This document shows positions 17,146 to 26,351 of a stretch of DNA of 64,000 nucleotides, one piece after another. Origin of the DNA: Pseudomonadota bacterium. Its GTDB lineage: Bacteria; Desulfobacterota; Binatia; Binatales; Binataceae. The position numbers were made by a program, and so were the translations under genes. The DNA is taken from contig JAJPIL010000014.1 in NCBI GenBank assembly GCA_021324755.1, positions 248,001 to 312,000 of the forward strand. Direction: 5' to 3'. The first letter of the stretch is position 1, and every line of letters begins with the position of its first letter. The notes beneath the pieces were generated by a model. It did no database searches. It was given only the letters and a program-made list of their open reading frames with translations, and was not told the DNA's origin.

Positions 17146-18228
17146 GTGGCTTTAGAGGTTGCGACGCTTGCAAAAAATGGGAGCGAAAACGAACTTAGCC
17201 TGATGCCAGCTTCGGCAAAAAGCCCCCGAAAGCGCTGCGTACTGGGCGAAAAGCTCGCGCTTTTGGCTGGTCCGCCATGCGTTGTATTACTGATTTTTGC
17301 CTACGGCTGGTGCGGTGCTTTGAAGATGCCAACGTTGTCCTACGCTGAGCTTAAAGACAAAAGTCCTGGAGTGATATTGCCGGTATTGAAGCCATCCGAG
17401 TGGCCCGATAGCGCCCTTACGGTCGCGAATCTGGGGCATTCGACACTTCTGATGAACTTTCTCGGTGTCCGGGTGATAAGCGACCCCGTGCTGTTTGACC
17501 GGGTTGGGGTCGAGCTGTTGAGCTGGTTGACGATCGGTCCCCGGCGTCTTGTGAAAGCCCCGCTCAAGCCCCATGAGCTCGGCCGGATTGACGTGATCGT
17601 TATTACCCACGCGCACATGGATCATCTCGATTTGCGCTCCCTCGCCGCGCTACCAAAAGACGCTGCCGTGGTCGCGTGCGTCGACTGCTCTGACCTGATC
17701 AAGCCGTTAGGTTTCGCCGACGTGCGCGAGCTTCACTGGGGCGAAACGACCGTAACCAAAGGCTTGCGCATCACCGCATTCGGCGCCAAGCATTGGGGAC
17801 GGCGTCTTCCCTGGGGCAAGGACCGGGGCTTCAACAGTTACATCTTGGAAAAAGACGACATCCGCATGCTTCTAGCATGCGACAGCGCCTATACGCGCCT
17901 GTTTCGCGAACTGCGGCCGCTTGACCTCACGATTGCTGCTTTTTCGATCGGGGCGTATAACCCGTGGATCGCTAACCACGCCAATCCCGAGCAAGTTTGG
18001 AGCATGTTTGAGGACAGCGGCGCCAAGTATTTGCTACCGATCCACTGGGGCACTTTTCGCCTGTCGGCCGAGCCCCGCGACGAACCGCTTGCACGCCTGT
18101 TTCGTGCTGCTGGAGCCGAGCGATGGAGGATCGTGTTGCCGCAGATCGGAGTTGCCTGGAGCATGGCGCGCTCATCCAGTGCGCGCATTCCCCGCGACCA
18201 CGTCGTTCCAACGAGCCGATCGCCTTGA
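17146..18228 (+). CDS. Membrane-anchored metallo-beta-lactamase-fold hydrolase (NAPE-PLD/UlaG-like)
   Basis: A protein of 360 residues. An N-terminal hydrophobic helix (about 45-62, PPCVVLLIFAYGWCGAL) is followed by a metal-dependent hydrolase domain. The metal ligands are visible: THAHMDHLD for the first cluster, then GAKHWG, LACDSAY with its bridging aspartate, and the late histidine in LLPIHWGTF. The layout NLGHSTLLMNFLG...ISDPVL resembles the bacterial relatives of N-acyl-phosphatidylethanolamine phospholipase D and UlaG. Members cleave phosphoester or lactone bonds; the substrate here is unknown. The start is a GTG at 17146 with no good ribosome site; the ATG at 17203 is an alternative that keeps the membrane helix. 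The upstream region carries unusual repeats. The gene nearly meets the convergent glycosidase gene. Confidence 0.8.
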   Translation: MALEVATLAKNGSENELSLMPASAKSPRKRCVLGEKLALLAGPPCVVLLIFAYGWCGALKMPTLSYAELKDKSPGVILPVLKPSEWPDSALTVANLGHSTLLMNFLGVRVISDPVLFDRVGVELLSWLTIGPRRLVKAPLKPHELGRIDVIVITHAHMDHLDLRSLAALPKDAAVVACVDCSDLIKPLGFADVRELHWGETTVTKGLRITAFGAKHWGRRLPWGKDRGFNSYILEKDDIRMLLACDSAYTRLFRELRPLDLTIAAFSIGAYNPWIANHANPEQVWSMFEDSGAKYLLPIHWGTFRLSAEPRDEPLARLFRAAGAERWRIVLPQIGVAWSMARSSSARIPRDHVVPTSRSP

Positions 18229-18253
18229 GCGGCGGCCGGGACCGCGTCGAGGC

Positions 18254-20497
18254 TTAGAACGTTCGGTTCTCTTGCATGTTGACCGCAAACCAGGGCGGCG
18301 GTCCGGTTTCGATAGTAAGGCCGCCTGGCTCCATCGAAAGCACTTCGAAGACCGACTTTCCGGCCCGTTTGAAGAAACGCAGCGAGAGACGACTTTGGCC
18401 AACTCGCAAGTTTGTCAACGTGATGTCGTCTATGCCTTCGGGCAGGGCGGGATCGATGTACAGCTTGGAGCGTGCGGCGTCGGGATGGATTCCCAACATC
18501 GTGCGCACGAGATGGAAGACCGAACCTGAGGCCCAGGCTTGAGGAATGTTGGCCTGGAGGTATTGGACCGGGTAATAGGTATCTTTGCCCCGCGAGAAGC
18601 CGGCGAACAATTCCGGCAGCCGAAAGTGTTCGAAGCTTGCGGCGGCGTCGAAGATGGCGTTGCTGATACGGTTGGCAAGGTCGCGAAATCCGTAGGCGGC
18701 AAGACCCGCCGCGATGATCCCGTTGTCGTGCGGCCAGATCGAGCCGCGCTGATACTCGATGGGGTTATAAGCCGGATGGTCCGCGGAAAGAGTTCGCACG
18801 CCCCATCCACTCCACATATCTTCCTTGAAAAGCCGTGCCGCCACAGCACTGGCGCGCGACGGCATGACGATTCCCGACCATAGACAATGACCAGGATTAG
18901 AAGACACGGTTGCCACCGGTTGCTTGTCTCCGTCCAGGCAGAAGGCGATAAACTGCGTGTCTTCGAGCCAAAAGACCCGGTCGAATCGGTCGCGCAGTTC
19001 AAACGCCTGTCGGCGCAATTTATCGGGCAAGCTTTTTTCGCCGATCGCCTCGAAAACCTCGGCCATGCGCAGCTTGGCGTCGTATACGTAGCCTTGCAGC
19101 TCGCACGTCCCGATCGGCAGTTTAACTAGGCTGCCGTCGGGATAAACCAAAGCGTCGGCGGCATCCTTCCATCCCTGGTTGTAGTATCCTACGGGCGAGC
19201 GTGTCTGGTATTCCTGAAAACCGTCGCCATCGCGGTCGCCAAACGAATCAATCCACTCCAGGCAGCGCTGGGCGGTGTCTCGCAGGCGTTCGATTATCGA
19301 CTTCTCACCGGTCCAGCGGAATAGTTCCGACAGCACGATAAGGTACAAGATCGTTGCGTCGGCCGTCCCATAATACGGCGTGTGGGGAATCATTCGTCGC
19401 TCGGCCAGCTCGCCGTAGCGCACCTCGTGCATAATCTTCCCAGGTTCCGCATCTCGGTAAGGGTCGAGTTCTCGCGCCTGCAGTTCGGCTAGCTTGATGA
19501 GCGCGCCCAAGGCGAGGTAAGGCGACACGAGCATACACTGGAACGACACGATAAGACTGTCGCGTCCGAACAAAGTGGCAAACCACGGAACTCCGGCTGC
19601 AGGAAGCCACAGGTCGCTTGAGACGTCGTGTTCGTGGATCCGGAGCGACCAGATGTCTTCCACGGCCTGGGCGAAACATGAATTGAGCAGGTAAACTGGG
19701 CTGTGCAGCTTCGTCGTGGACGCGCGCCAGTCCTGCTGTTGTTCAGCCTGTTCCTTGATAAAAGCGCTACGGCGAGCCTCTGGCGCGACAGGACGTCTTG
19801 TCTCTGCGACGTCGGTGTCACATACCGGGATGAAGAGGTTTTCGGTGCGCCACGTTTCGCCAGGCTTCAGGTCAAGAACGAACAGGATTTGGCCATTTGA
19901 AAAATGCGGGTCTGAGCTTCCGTTGCCGATTTGATAGACGAGCGCACGGCGAAACTCGTGGCTCTGGTAAAAAATGGTTAGTTCTCGGCGCCGGCCGTCC
20001 CAGTACGAGTCGCGCACGCCGCGAGAAAAATACCTATTGTTGCGAACGTCGAAGAGGTCGGCAAAGTCCGCGTCAATTATCAGCCGCAAGCGCAGACTTA
20101 AACGACGATTCGAGTAGTTGGTTAGCCGCACTTCTTCATAAAGACAATCGCCGACCTCGCGTTCGATTTGGAAAGTCAGCGCGCGCGTCGGCAGCGGCGG
20201 CTCGTCTGCGATCCTCAATTCAGGATTGGTGAAGTAAAGACGGTGCGCGTTTGCTCCAAGCGGCGAGGATTGAACCTTAAGCCAACGCTCTCCGTTAATT
20301 AGATACCTCAAGGTCGAAACGAACCGCGTATCGCGGAAAAACAGTCCCTGCTCCGCTGCGGGCTCGATCGCGCCCTCGCTGTCGGTAACAAGCACCAGAG
20401 AGCCCCGGTAAATAGTCAGGCAGGGGGGACCGACCCGGATTCCCGGCAAGGTCTGTTCATTATCAAGAAAGCTGTGTTCGCCACGTTCCACCATCAC
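18254..20497 (-). CDS. Glycogen-debranching-like amylo-alpha-1,6-glucosidase family protein
   Basis: A protein of 747 residues with two domains. The N-terminal beta domain (about 25-225) matches the bacterial glycogen-debranching N-terminal type: IYRGSLVLVTDSEGAIEP then GLFFRDTRFVSTLRYLI. The C-terminal (alpha/alpha)6 barrel (about 290-710) carries LPAAGVPWFATLFGRDSLI and EYQRGSIWPHDNGIIAAGL, which hold the acidic residues used in catalysis by such glycosidases. There is no signal peptide, so it is cytoplasmic. Related proteins act on alpha-glucans or on glucosylglycerate-type compatible solutes, so the substrate is uncertain. There are no glg neighbours. It converges on the hydrolase gene with a 25-base gap. 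Confidence 0.85.
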   Translation of the reverse strand: MMVERGEHSFLDNEQTLPGIRVGPPCLTIYRGSLVLVTDSEGAIEPAAEQGLFFRDTRFVSTLRYLINGERWLKVQSSPLGANAHRLYFTNPELRIADEPPLPTRALTFQIEREVGDCLYEEVRLTNYSNRRLSLRLRLIIDADFADLFDVRNNRYFSRGVRDSYWDGRRRELTIFYQSHEFRRALVYQIGNGSSDPHFSNGQILFVLDLKPGETWRTENLFIPVCDTDVAETRRPVAPEARRSAFIKEQAEQQQDWRASTTKLHSPVYLLNSCFAQAVEDIWSLRIHEHDVSSDLWLPAAGVPWFATLFGRDSLIVSFQCMLVSPYLALGALIKLAELQARELDPYRDAEPGKIMHEVRYGELAERRMIPHTPYYGTADATILYLIVLSELFRWTGEKSIIERLRDTAQRCLEWIDSFGDRDGDGFQEYQTRSPVGYYNQGWKDAADALVYPDGSLVKLPIGTCELQGYVYDAKLRMAEVFEAIGEKSLPDKLRRQAFELRDRFDRVFWLEDTQFIAFCLDGDKQPVATVSSNPGHCLWSGIVMPSRASAVAARLFKEDMWSGWGVRTLSADHPAYNPIEYQRGSIWPHDNGIIAAGLAAYGFRDLANRISNAIFDAAASFEHFRLPELFAGFSRGKDTYYPVQYLQANIPQAWASGSVFHLVRTMLGIHPDAARSKLYIDPALPEGIDDITLTNLRVGQSRLSLRFFKRAGKSVFEVLSMEPGGLTIETGPPPWFAVNMQENRTF

Positions 20498-20699
20498 ACA
20501 CTCTCTGCCTCCCTACCGCGTCAGTGTTCTGCTAGGTGCAAAGAAGAAAGTTCACGATGGAGCAGCCACGTGGTCAACAAGTTCAAGATGCGCGATTCAA
20601 AAAGCTAAGCGCGGACCGTGCGATCAGAGCTCATACGCCAAGGCAACTAACCGAGCGATTGTCACAAAACGATCTACCGAAGCCGAAGGTCTTGATGGT

Positions 20700-21161
20700 T
20701 TACCGTTTGGTTCGCGCTGAGGCTTTGCCAGTGGTGCGCTTGGGCTTACTTTGTAGAATCTTCAGTGCCTGCTGTCCCGAGCGTCTAATCAGCTCGTTGA
20801 GCTGCTCGCTTTTTAAGCGAATTTCTTCGGCCCTTTGTTCGAGCTCGGTTTTCATAGCCCTTAGCATCGAGAGTGCCTGGTCGCGCAACTGTTTTGGGTT
20901 GCGGTACAGCGCGGTTTGTAACTTTTCGCCCAGTTCATAACCTTTGCGTCCTAAGGCGGCTAGGTCACGGCTTAAGCGTCTGCCGGCTTGGGCAGCAGCT
21001 TCCAGAGCCGGAAATCGAAATCCGTGCAAGCGCCTTTCAGCCCCGATTCGTTCGCGAAGCTCCGCTATTTTGGCGCGCAATTGCTCAATTTGCTCGCCCA
21101 TGACGGGCTTTGGTTTGTCGCCCGTAGAAGGCTTCTTCCCACTTGCTTTTGCTCTCGCCAT
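20700..21161 (-). CDS. Coiled-coil hypothetical protein
   Basis: A protein of 153 residues that is basic at both ends and largely helical in between. The central part (EQIEQLRAKIAELRERI, then ELEQRAEEIRLKSEQLNELI) has heptad character and should form coiled coils. The ends are Lys/Arg-rich (MARAKASGKK, KPKRTTGKASARTKR), as in phasin-like or nucleoid-associated proteins, but I do not recognise a family. The ATG at 21161 is chosen because AAGGAG lies about 10 bases upstream; the longer frame to 21281 has a Pro/Arg-rich leader that is unlikely. It is divergent from the APC permease, sharing an intergenic stretch of only 77 bases. Confidence 0.65.
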   Translation of the reverse strand: MARAKASGKKPSTGDKPKPVMGEQIEQLRAKIAELRERIGAERRLHGFRFPALEAAAQAGRRLSRDLAALGRKGYELGEKLQTALYRNPKQLRDQALSMLRAMKTELEQRAEEIRLKSEQLNELIRRSGQQALKILQSKPKRTTGKASARTKR

Positions 21162-21238
21162 AATTTTGCTGCTCCTTGGCCTTCTCGGCGTACGGCGCGT
21201 TGGTTGTTTATTTTTCCTTAGGGGCGGGCGATTTGAAA

Positions 21239-22720
21239 ATGGCTGAAAACAAGGCAAATCCCGAGATGCGCTTGGCGGCACAAAAGGCGAAACCGCCGGA
21301 GCAATTTAGCCCGACGTTGTCGCTTTTCGATACGTCGATGGTCGTGGCAGGTTCGATGATCGGGTCGGGAATTTTTATCGTATCAGCCGACATCGCCCGG
21401 CGCGTTCACTCCCCTGCCGCGCTACTTGCAGTGTGGCTGGTGAGCGGCGTGATGACCGTGATGGGTGCGTTGGCATATGGGGAGCTTGCTTCGATGATGC
21501 CTCAGGCCGGAGGTCAGTACGTCTATCTTCGCCAAGCCTATGGCTCGCTATGCGCCTTTCTTTATGGTTGGACGCTCTTTCTGGTAATCCAGAGCGGTAC
21601 GATAGCCGCGGTTGCAGTCGCTTTTGCGCGATTTTGCGCAGTCTTCTGGCGGGCGCTCGACAGCCCTTGGCTGACGGTCGGCAGTTTTGCCGTCTCTGGG
21701 CAAAAACTACTGGCGATGGCCGTAATTTTTATTCTTACCGCAGCCAACCTTCGCGGTATCGACATCGGTCGCGGAGTGCAGAACGTCTTCACCGGCGCCA
21801 AAATTTTATCGCTGTTGTTCATCATTGTAACTGCTCTTCTCGTTAAACCTAACCCGAGCGCGATTGCGGCCAATTTTTCAGTTCGCGGATTTTTCGGTAC
21901 CGGTACACTGTCTTTAAGCCTTTTGCCAGCCTTTGGCGCAGCCATGGTAGGAAGTCTTTTTTCTGCCGACGCCTGGGCTGCAGCTACGTTTGCCGCGGCG
22001 GAGATTCGGGCGCCAGTTCGCGATCTGCCGCGAGCATTGGTACTGGGTACAGGGCTGGTCATTACCCTTTATCTCCTAACTAATGTGGCGTATTTGGCTG
22101 AGCTACCCGCTGTGGGGAGTCCGAATGCCTCGACTCTGGTGGGTCGGGGAATAGCGTATGCCAACGAGGATCGGGTAGCGACCGCAGCGATGGCGGTAGT
22201 GTGGGGACCGGTCGGCGTGACGGCGGCGGCGCTGATGGTCATGATCTCCACCTTCGGATGTGCAAACGGACTGATTCTGACCGGCGCTCGCGCCGTATAC
22301 GCGATGGCCAAGGACGGACTTTTTCTTGCTCCGGCCGCGCGCCTCAATCGAGCCGGAGTCCCCGGCTGGGCGCTCGTGATGCAGGCTGTGTGGTGTGCCT
22401 TGCTTGCCATTTCGGGTAGCTACAGCGACCTTCTTGACTATGTAATTTTTGCCGAGCTTCTGTTTTATGTTCTTACTGTCGGGGCGGTGTTTGTGTTGCG
22501 CCTTCGGAGCCCTCAACTGCCACGGCCGTATAGAACGCCAGGGTATCCTTATCTTCCAGGCTGTTACATCGCGGCGGCTTTGTTGCTGATGGTCGACTTG
22601 CTCGTAGTAAAGCCGCGGTTTACCTGGCCCGGTCTACTGATAGTTCTCAGCGGAGTCCCCGTATACTGGTTCTATTCGCGCCGGCGCCGCTTGAGTTTAA
22701 GTCCAGAAGCAACGAATTGA
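21239..22720 (+). CDS. APC-family amino acid permease
   Basis: A protein of 493 residues with about twelve membrane helices. Helix 1 carries the unwound substrate-binding motif of the amino acid/polyamine/organocation family, VVAGSMIGSGIFIVSADIA. GALAYGELASMMPQAGGQYVYL is the conserved helix 2-3 region, and a late LPRPYRTPGYPYLPG loop is also typical of the LAT-like subgroup. It should move a neutral or basic amino acid across the inner membrane; substrate and direction cannot be read from sequence. The ATG at 21239 matches the family start; the frame extends upstream to 21176 but without a ribosome site. Confidence 0.9.
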   Translation: MAENKANPEMRLAAQKAKPPEQFSPTLSLFDTSMVVAGSMIGSGIFIVSADIARRVHSPAALLAVWLVSGVMTVMGALAYGELASMMPQAGGQYVYLRQAYGSLCAFLYGWTLFLVIQSGTIAAVAVAFARFCAVFWRALDSPWLTVGSFAVSGQKLLAMAVIFILTAANLRGIDIGRGVQNVFTGAKILSLLFIIVTALLVKPNPSAIAANFSVRGFFGTGTLSLSLLPAFGAAMVGSLFSADAWAAATFAAAEIRAPVRDLPRALVLGTGLVITLYLLTNVAYLAELPAVGSPNASTLVGRGIAYANEDRVATAAMAVVWGPVGVTAAALMVMISTFGCANGLILTGARAVYAMAKDGLFLAPAARLNRAGVPGWALVMQAVWCALLAISGSYSDLLDYVIFAELLFYVLTVGAVFVLRLRSPQLPRPYRTPGYPYLPGCYIAAALLLMVDLLVVKPRFTWPGLLIVLSGVPVYWFYSRRRRLSLSPEATN

Positions 22721-22822
22721 CGCGTAGATTTGGCGTCTTTCGAATAGCGTCAGCCATAGACGATACGACGAGCTTTTCTAACCCTTGAGCAGTGGCTTGA
22801 AGTGCGCAGGGTTTGAACAGGC

Positions 22823-23575
22823 TCACGGCTTTATTAGGACGAGCGCCCCAACCGGCAGGATTTGGTCGAGCTCGAGGATCGAATCGTTGTCAACCGAAAT
22901 ACAGCCAGCGGTCCAGTTAATATTGGCGCGATTAAGCCACGGCGCGTCTGTACCGTGAATTCCGACCGCGCCTCCGATCGGCGCCGGACGTCCGTGCCAC
23001 AGTGGAACCATACCCTCTGAAATTGCTTGGGCATGGTGCTGCCGGTCGACCGCGTTGGGGTAGTTCAGCTTGAGAAACCGGCGCCATCGCCGATGCGGGT
23101 ATTTGCCGACTATCGCGTAGAGACCTTCGGGAGTGCGCAAATCACCCTCGTAAAGCTTGGGCCCGGGGTCCGGATAGCGGCCGAACACCGCATGGTAGGT
23201 TCGAAACATGCGCCCCTTGTAGTACACGATGAGCTGATGGCGGGACTTATAGACCGTTACTGCCCAGTTGAGTGGATCGCGATAAGCGAGGCTAGAATCG
23301 TAGGCGAGCTCTCGCTCACCGGGCGTAGTAATCCGCTTTCTCCCCAGAAGAGCTAAGAACCTTCCGCCAGGCGTGTCAGGCAAAGATTCACCTGATAGGC
23401 CAGGATGTTGCAAAGAATCTGGCGCTGTGCCGGTTTGGGCGGCTAAAGGGTTATTCTGTGCGGGCGCAACTAAAAGATTGGCTTGCTTGACTTGGCATAG
23501 CGCAGACGCCGTGACGAAAAACGGCTCACCAAGCCACAGGAAAATGGCGCCGACCAATAGGGCGATCCGTCGCAT
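22823..23575 (-). CDS. L,D-transpeptidase (YkuD domain), exported
   Basis: A protein of 250 residues. The N-terminus is a signal peptide (RRIALLVGAIFLWLG ... TASA) and the C-terminal ~150 residues are a YkuD catalytic domain. The active-site signature is complete: the histidine in VGIHGTDAPWL and the cysteine in NWTAGCISVDNDSI. Such enzymes form 3-3 cross-links in peptidoglycan or attach lipoproteins to it, with a catalytic cysteine insensitive to most beta-lactams. A spacer of about 65 residues precedes the domain. The start at 23575 gives the signal peptide directly; the longer frame to 23674 adds a basic leader. It stands apart from the D,D-carboxypeptidase 3 kb away. Confidence 0.88.
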   Translation of the reverse strand: MRRIALLVGAIFLWLGEPFFVTASALCQVKQANLLVAPAQNNPLAAQTGTAPDSLQHPGLSGESLPDTPGGRFLALLGRKRITTPGERELAYDSSLAYRDPLNWAVTVYKSRHQLIVYYKGRMFRTYHAVFGRYPDPGPKLYEGDLRTPEGLYAIVGKYPHRRWRRFLKLNYPNAVDRQHHAQAISEGMVPLWHGRPAPIGGAVGIHGTDAPWLNRANINWTAGCISVDNDSILELDQILPVGALVLIKP

Positions 23576-24040
23576 AAGTGCTCTAGCGTGCCCAGCCGTC
23601 TTACCTTTTACCGAAATTTTTGAAGGGGCGCTAGCGGCCGCTCGCGGCAAACGCTGCGGCAAATTGGGCGACAATTCTATTTACGGCTCTAATCAGCCTT
23701 CGGTTGACTTCGCTCATCGGATTATCCGAGACTTTACTGGCCCTTGCCTAGCCTTGATTTACCTAGCGTAGGCCAAAACGTGCCAGCGGTACTGCTTTGC
23801 GCTGTGAAATATTCATCCGAATGTAAAGGCGGGTATATTCTTTGTGGAGGGTGAAGCAACAGCAGGCCTTGTGCTCGTCCGCTTTTGCGCGAAAGCTCGG
23901 CCATGCGCACTTAAGTCATGGACCAGAAGTTCGCGGCCAGATAGCGTGGAGCCGAAGCGGGTTCGGATGCGTGCGAGGTAATGTGAACTCAAGAGTTATC
24001 GGTTCGAGGATAGACTTTTTGTGGAAAGAAGTTTTGGACT
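23576..24040. other. Intergenic region between divergent genes
   Basis: About 465 bases between the L,D-transpeptidase and the flavin reductase genes, which read outward from it. It should hold both promoters. I see no convincing hexamer pair, repeat or small gene. Part of it could be coding if the transpeptidase starts at 23674. Confidence 0.4.
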
Positions 24041-24517
24041 ATGCCAATCGACGAGCTCGAGTTGCGCCGGGTGATGGGTCATTTTGCTACTGGGGTTACG
24101 GTTGTGACTACAGTCACCCCTACAGGCGAACTGTCAGGCCTCACGGCAAATGCCGTGGCCTCGGTCTCATTGCGTCCTCCCCTTGTTTTGGTTTGCGTCG
24201 ATAAGACCGCCGAAAGCCATCCACACATTGCCCAGAGCAAGGTGTTTACGATCAACATTCTCTCCGACCTTCAGGAGACCGTGTCGCGCCGGTTTGCGGG
24301 TAAGGGGCCGGACAAATTCGTCGGGATAAGCTATCGGTTGGGGGCTAACGGCGCGCCGATTCTCGACGGGGTGATCGCGTATCTTGAATGTGTTCTCAAG
24401 GCAGCTTATGAGGGCGGGGACCATACGATCTACGTTGGCGAAGTAACCCAAGCGGAAACATTTAGCGGCAAACCGCTTCTGTTTTATAGAGGCGGCTACC
24501 GCCAAATTGGCGACTAA
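24041..24517 (+). CDS. Flavin reductase domain protein
   Basis: A protein of 158 residues that is a single flavin reductase-like (FMN-binding split barrel) domain. It opens ELRRVMGHFATGVTVVTT, followed by GLTANAVASVSLRPPLVLVCV, the FMN phosphate-binding strand, and ends HTIYVGEVTQAE...PLLFYRGGY. Relatives such as HpaC and the small subunit of two-component monooxygenases use NADH to make reduced flavin for a partner oxygenase. No oxygenase is adjacent, so the partner is unknown; some relatives act alone on other substrates. The start is the ATG at 24041 with GGAAAG upstream. It may share a transcript with the glycosyltransferase 30 bases downstream. Confidence 0.9.
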   Translation: MPIDELELRRVMGHFATGVTVVTTVTPTGELSGLTANAVASVSLRPPLVLVCVDKTAESHPHIAQSKVFTINILSDLQETVSRRFAGKGPDKFVGISYRLGANGAPILDGVIAYLECVLKAAYEGGDHTIYVGEVTQAETFSGKPLLFYRGGYRQIGD

Positions 24518-24547
24518 CTGGTGTAAGAAAGCACGTCACGCTCAGGG

Positions 24548-25315
24548 ATGGATACCGAAGCTTTGCAGCTCGAGGCCGCTTCGGCTCTCGTAAAGCGCTT
24601 GCCTGGGTTAAGCGTCTTCGTACCTGTGTGGAACGAAGAAGGTAACTTGGAAAGAGTGGTCACAGAGCTGGCGCGAGCTGCCGCCGAGGTCACGGACAAT
24701 TACGAGATAATTATCGTCAATGACGGGAGCCAGGACCGCACGGGTGAAATCGCCTCAGAACTAGCCGCGCGCGACCAGCATATCCGCGTGGTGCATCATC
24801 CCGTAAATCAGGGCTACGGCGCGGCGGTTACCTCGGGGATTCGCGCCTCGAGGATGCCCTACGTTATGTTGTGCGATGGCGACGGGCAGTTCGATGCAGC
24901 CGACATGAAGCTTTTGATCTGCCGCATCGCCGATTATGACGTCGTCGTGGGACGCAGAAAAAACCGCGTGGAGGGTTTCGTTCGCCGACTCAACGGATGG
25001 GCTTGGAGCTCGTTGATGCGTTTGCTGTTCGGCGTTGAAAGCCACGACGTAGATTGCGGCTTTAAGCTTTTCCGTCGCGAATTTCTGGAAGGTTTGCAAC
25101 TGAAATCGCGCGGCGCGATGATAAGCGCGGAGCTTCTGGCCAAGCTAGCGGGTCGGGGTGCGCGGGTTTGCGAGGTAGACGTGCGCCATCTGCCACGTCT
25201 TACCGGCAAGCCTACTGGTGCAAGCCCTCGTGTGATTGCGAGAGCTTTTGTTGAACTTTTCGCGCTTGCCCGGGAGCTGCGGGCAGAAAGTGCAAAAAGG
25301 CGGCGTCAGCTTTAA
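24548..25315 (+). CDS. Glycosyltransferase family 2 (DPM1-like)
   Basis: A protein of 255 residues with the GT-A fold of family 2. The nucleotide-sugar site is visible as SVFVPVWNEEGNLERVV, EIIIVNDGSQDRTGEIA and the metal-binding MLCDGDGQFDAADM. The middle MRLLFGVESHDVDCGFKLFRRE and the later VDVRHLPRLTGKPTG follow the dolichyl-phosphate mannose synthase-like subgroup, which usually moves a sugar to a polyprenyl phosphate. No C-terminal membrane helices are present, so it is likely a peripheral membrane enzyme. The donor and acceptor are unknown. It lies 30 bases after the flavin reductase gene, a spacing that allows co-transcription though the functions are unrelated. Confidence 0.88.
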   Translation: MDTEALQLEAASALVKRLPGLSVFVPVWNEEGNLERVVTELARAAAEVTDNYEIIIVNDGSQDRTGEIASELAARDQHIRVVHHPVNQGYGAAVTSGIRASRMPYVMLCDGDGQFDAADMKLLICRIADYDVVVGRRKNRVEGFVRRLNGWAWSSLMRLLFGVESHDVDCGFKLFRREFLEGLQLKSRGAMISAELLAKLAGRGARVCEVDVRHLPRLTGKPTGASPRVIARAFVELFALARELRAESAKRRRQL

Positions 25316-25560
25316 AGGAGCCGACAAACAAGCAACAATAAAGGCGCCGTGAGAGCAAAAAGCGGCAAGGTAGGGCTCGAGATCTTAAGTTGCCAGTCTT
25401 TGACCGGCGCCCCCGTCTCAGTTGGGCTTAGCGTTATCCCGCCTATGGCGCAATTTTTTCACTAAATCACGTCCATTTTTGGGTAAAGAAGTTTTCCGGC
25501 TGTTAAAGTAGATCTTTGCCACGCAGCGAGGCTCTGCTAAGCTAAATTTGGTGTCATGAA

Positions 25561-26310
25561 GTGAGCCGCACGCTTACCCGCCGCTTAAGTTTACCTTTCA
25601 GGTTACTTTTGTACGCAGTCGTGCTGTTGATGCTGGAAGTGGAGTGGCAGGGCAGCATCAACGCGAGCACGGCACAAGCTGACTTGCAAGAACAGGTATG
25701 TGACCCTTTGGCGGATTACTTCCTGGGCTTGGAAGACTATCCCGAAACGATTCGGCTTCATCTGGAAGTGATAAAACGCGATCCGTCAAATGCGCTAGCT
25801 CATTACCATCTGGGCTACGCCTATGGGATGACGGGTCGACGGTCTGCCGAGCTTGCCGAGTACCGGCTTGCCGTGGAACTAGGTCTAACTGATTGGGATT
25901 TATTTCTTAATCTTGGGTTGGTATATCTGGAGAGCGGGCGACTTCAAGATGCGGTCTACGCGTTGCGGACAGCTACGATGTTGGCGCCTGCGCGCTCTGA
26001 GCCTCATTTTAATCTGGGCCTAGTTTATGAGCGGCAGGGCAAGCTACCCGACGCTCTGCAAGAGATGCTAATTGCCGAGCAGCTCGATCCCAACCAACCG
26101 GACATCAGAAACATGATCGGCGTGATATATGCCGAGATGGGACAATACGAGCGAGCACAGCAGCAGTGGTCGGAACTACTGGTGACGAATCCCACATACG
26201 AACTGGCAAGGCTCAATTTAGCACGGCTTAAGGCTGAGCTCCAAAGTACGTTTTCTTCTGACAAAGCGATAACTGCGGCGAAGGTGTCTGAGCCCCCTAC
26301 AAATAGATAG
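25561..26310 (+). CDS. TPR-repeat protein with an N-terminal membrane segment
   Basis: A protein of 249 residues. A hydrophobic segment at about 10-28 (PFRLLLYAVVLLMLEVEW) looks like a signal peptide or anchor. At least five tetratricopeptide repeats follow from about residue 58 to 235, each with the A/G-x3-Y pattern, for example ALAHYHLGYAYGMTGRR, DLFLNLGLVYLESGRLQ and PHFNLGLVYERQGKLPD. TPR arrays bind partner proteins; in the periplasm they often serve envelope assembly. The start is a GTG at 25561. Its stop (26308-26310) abuts the D-Ala-D-Ala carboxypeptidase gene, so the two probably form an operon concerned with the cell wall. No specific partner can be named. Confidence 0.8.
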   Translation: MSRTLTRRLSLPFRLLLYAVVLLMLEVEWQGSINASTAQADLQEQVCDPLADYFLGLEDYPETIRLHLEVIKRDPSNALAHYHLGYAYGMTGRRSAELAEYRLAVELGLTDWDLFLNLGLVYLESGRLQDAVYALRTATMLAPARSEPHFNLGLVYERQGKLPDALQEMLIAEQLDPNQPDIRNMIGVIYAEMGQYERAQQQWSELLVTNPTYELARLNLARLKAELQSTFSSDKAITAAKVSEPPTNR

Positions 26311-26351
26311 TGTGCGTAGAGGCTCTCGAGCGAAAGGAGTTGGCTGAGTCG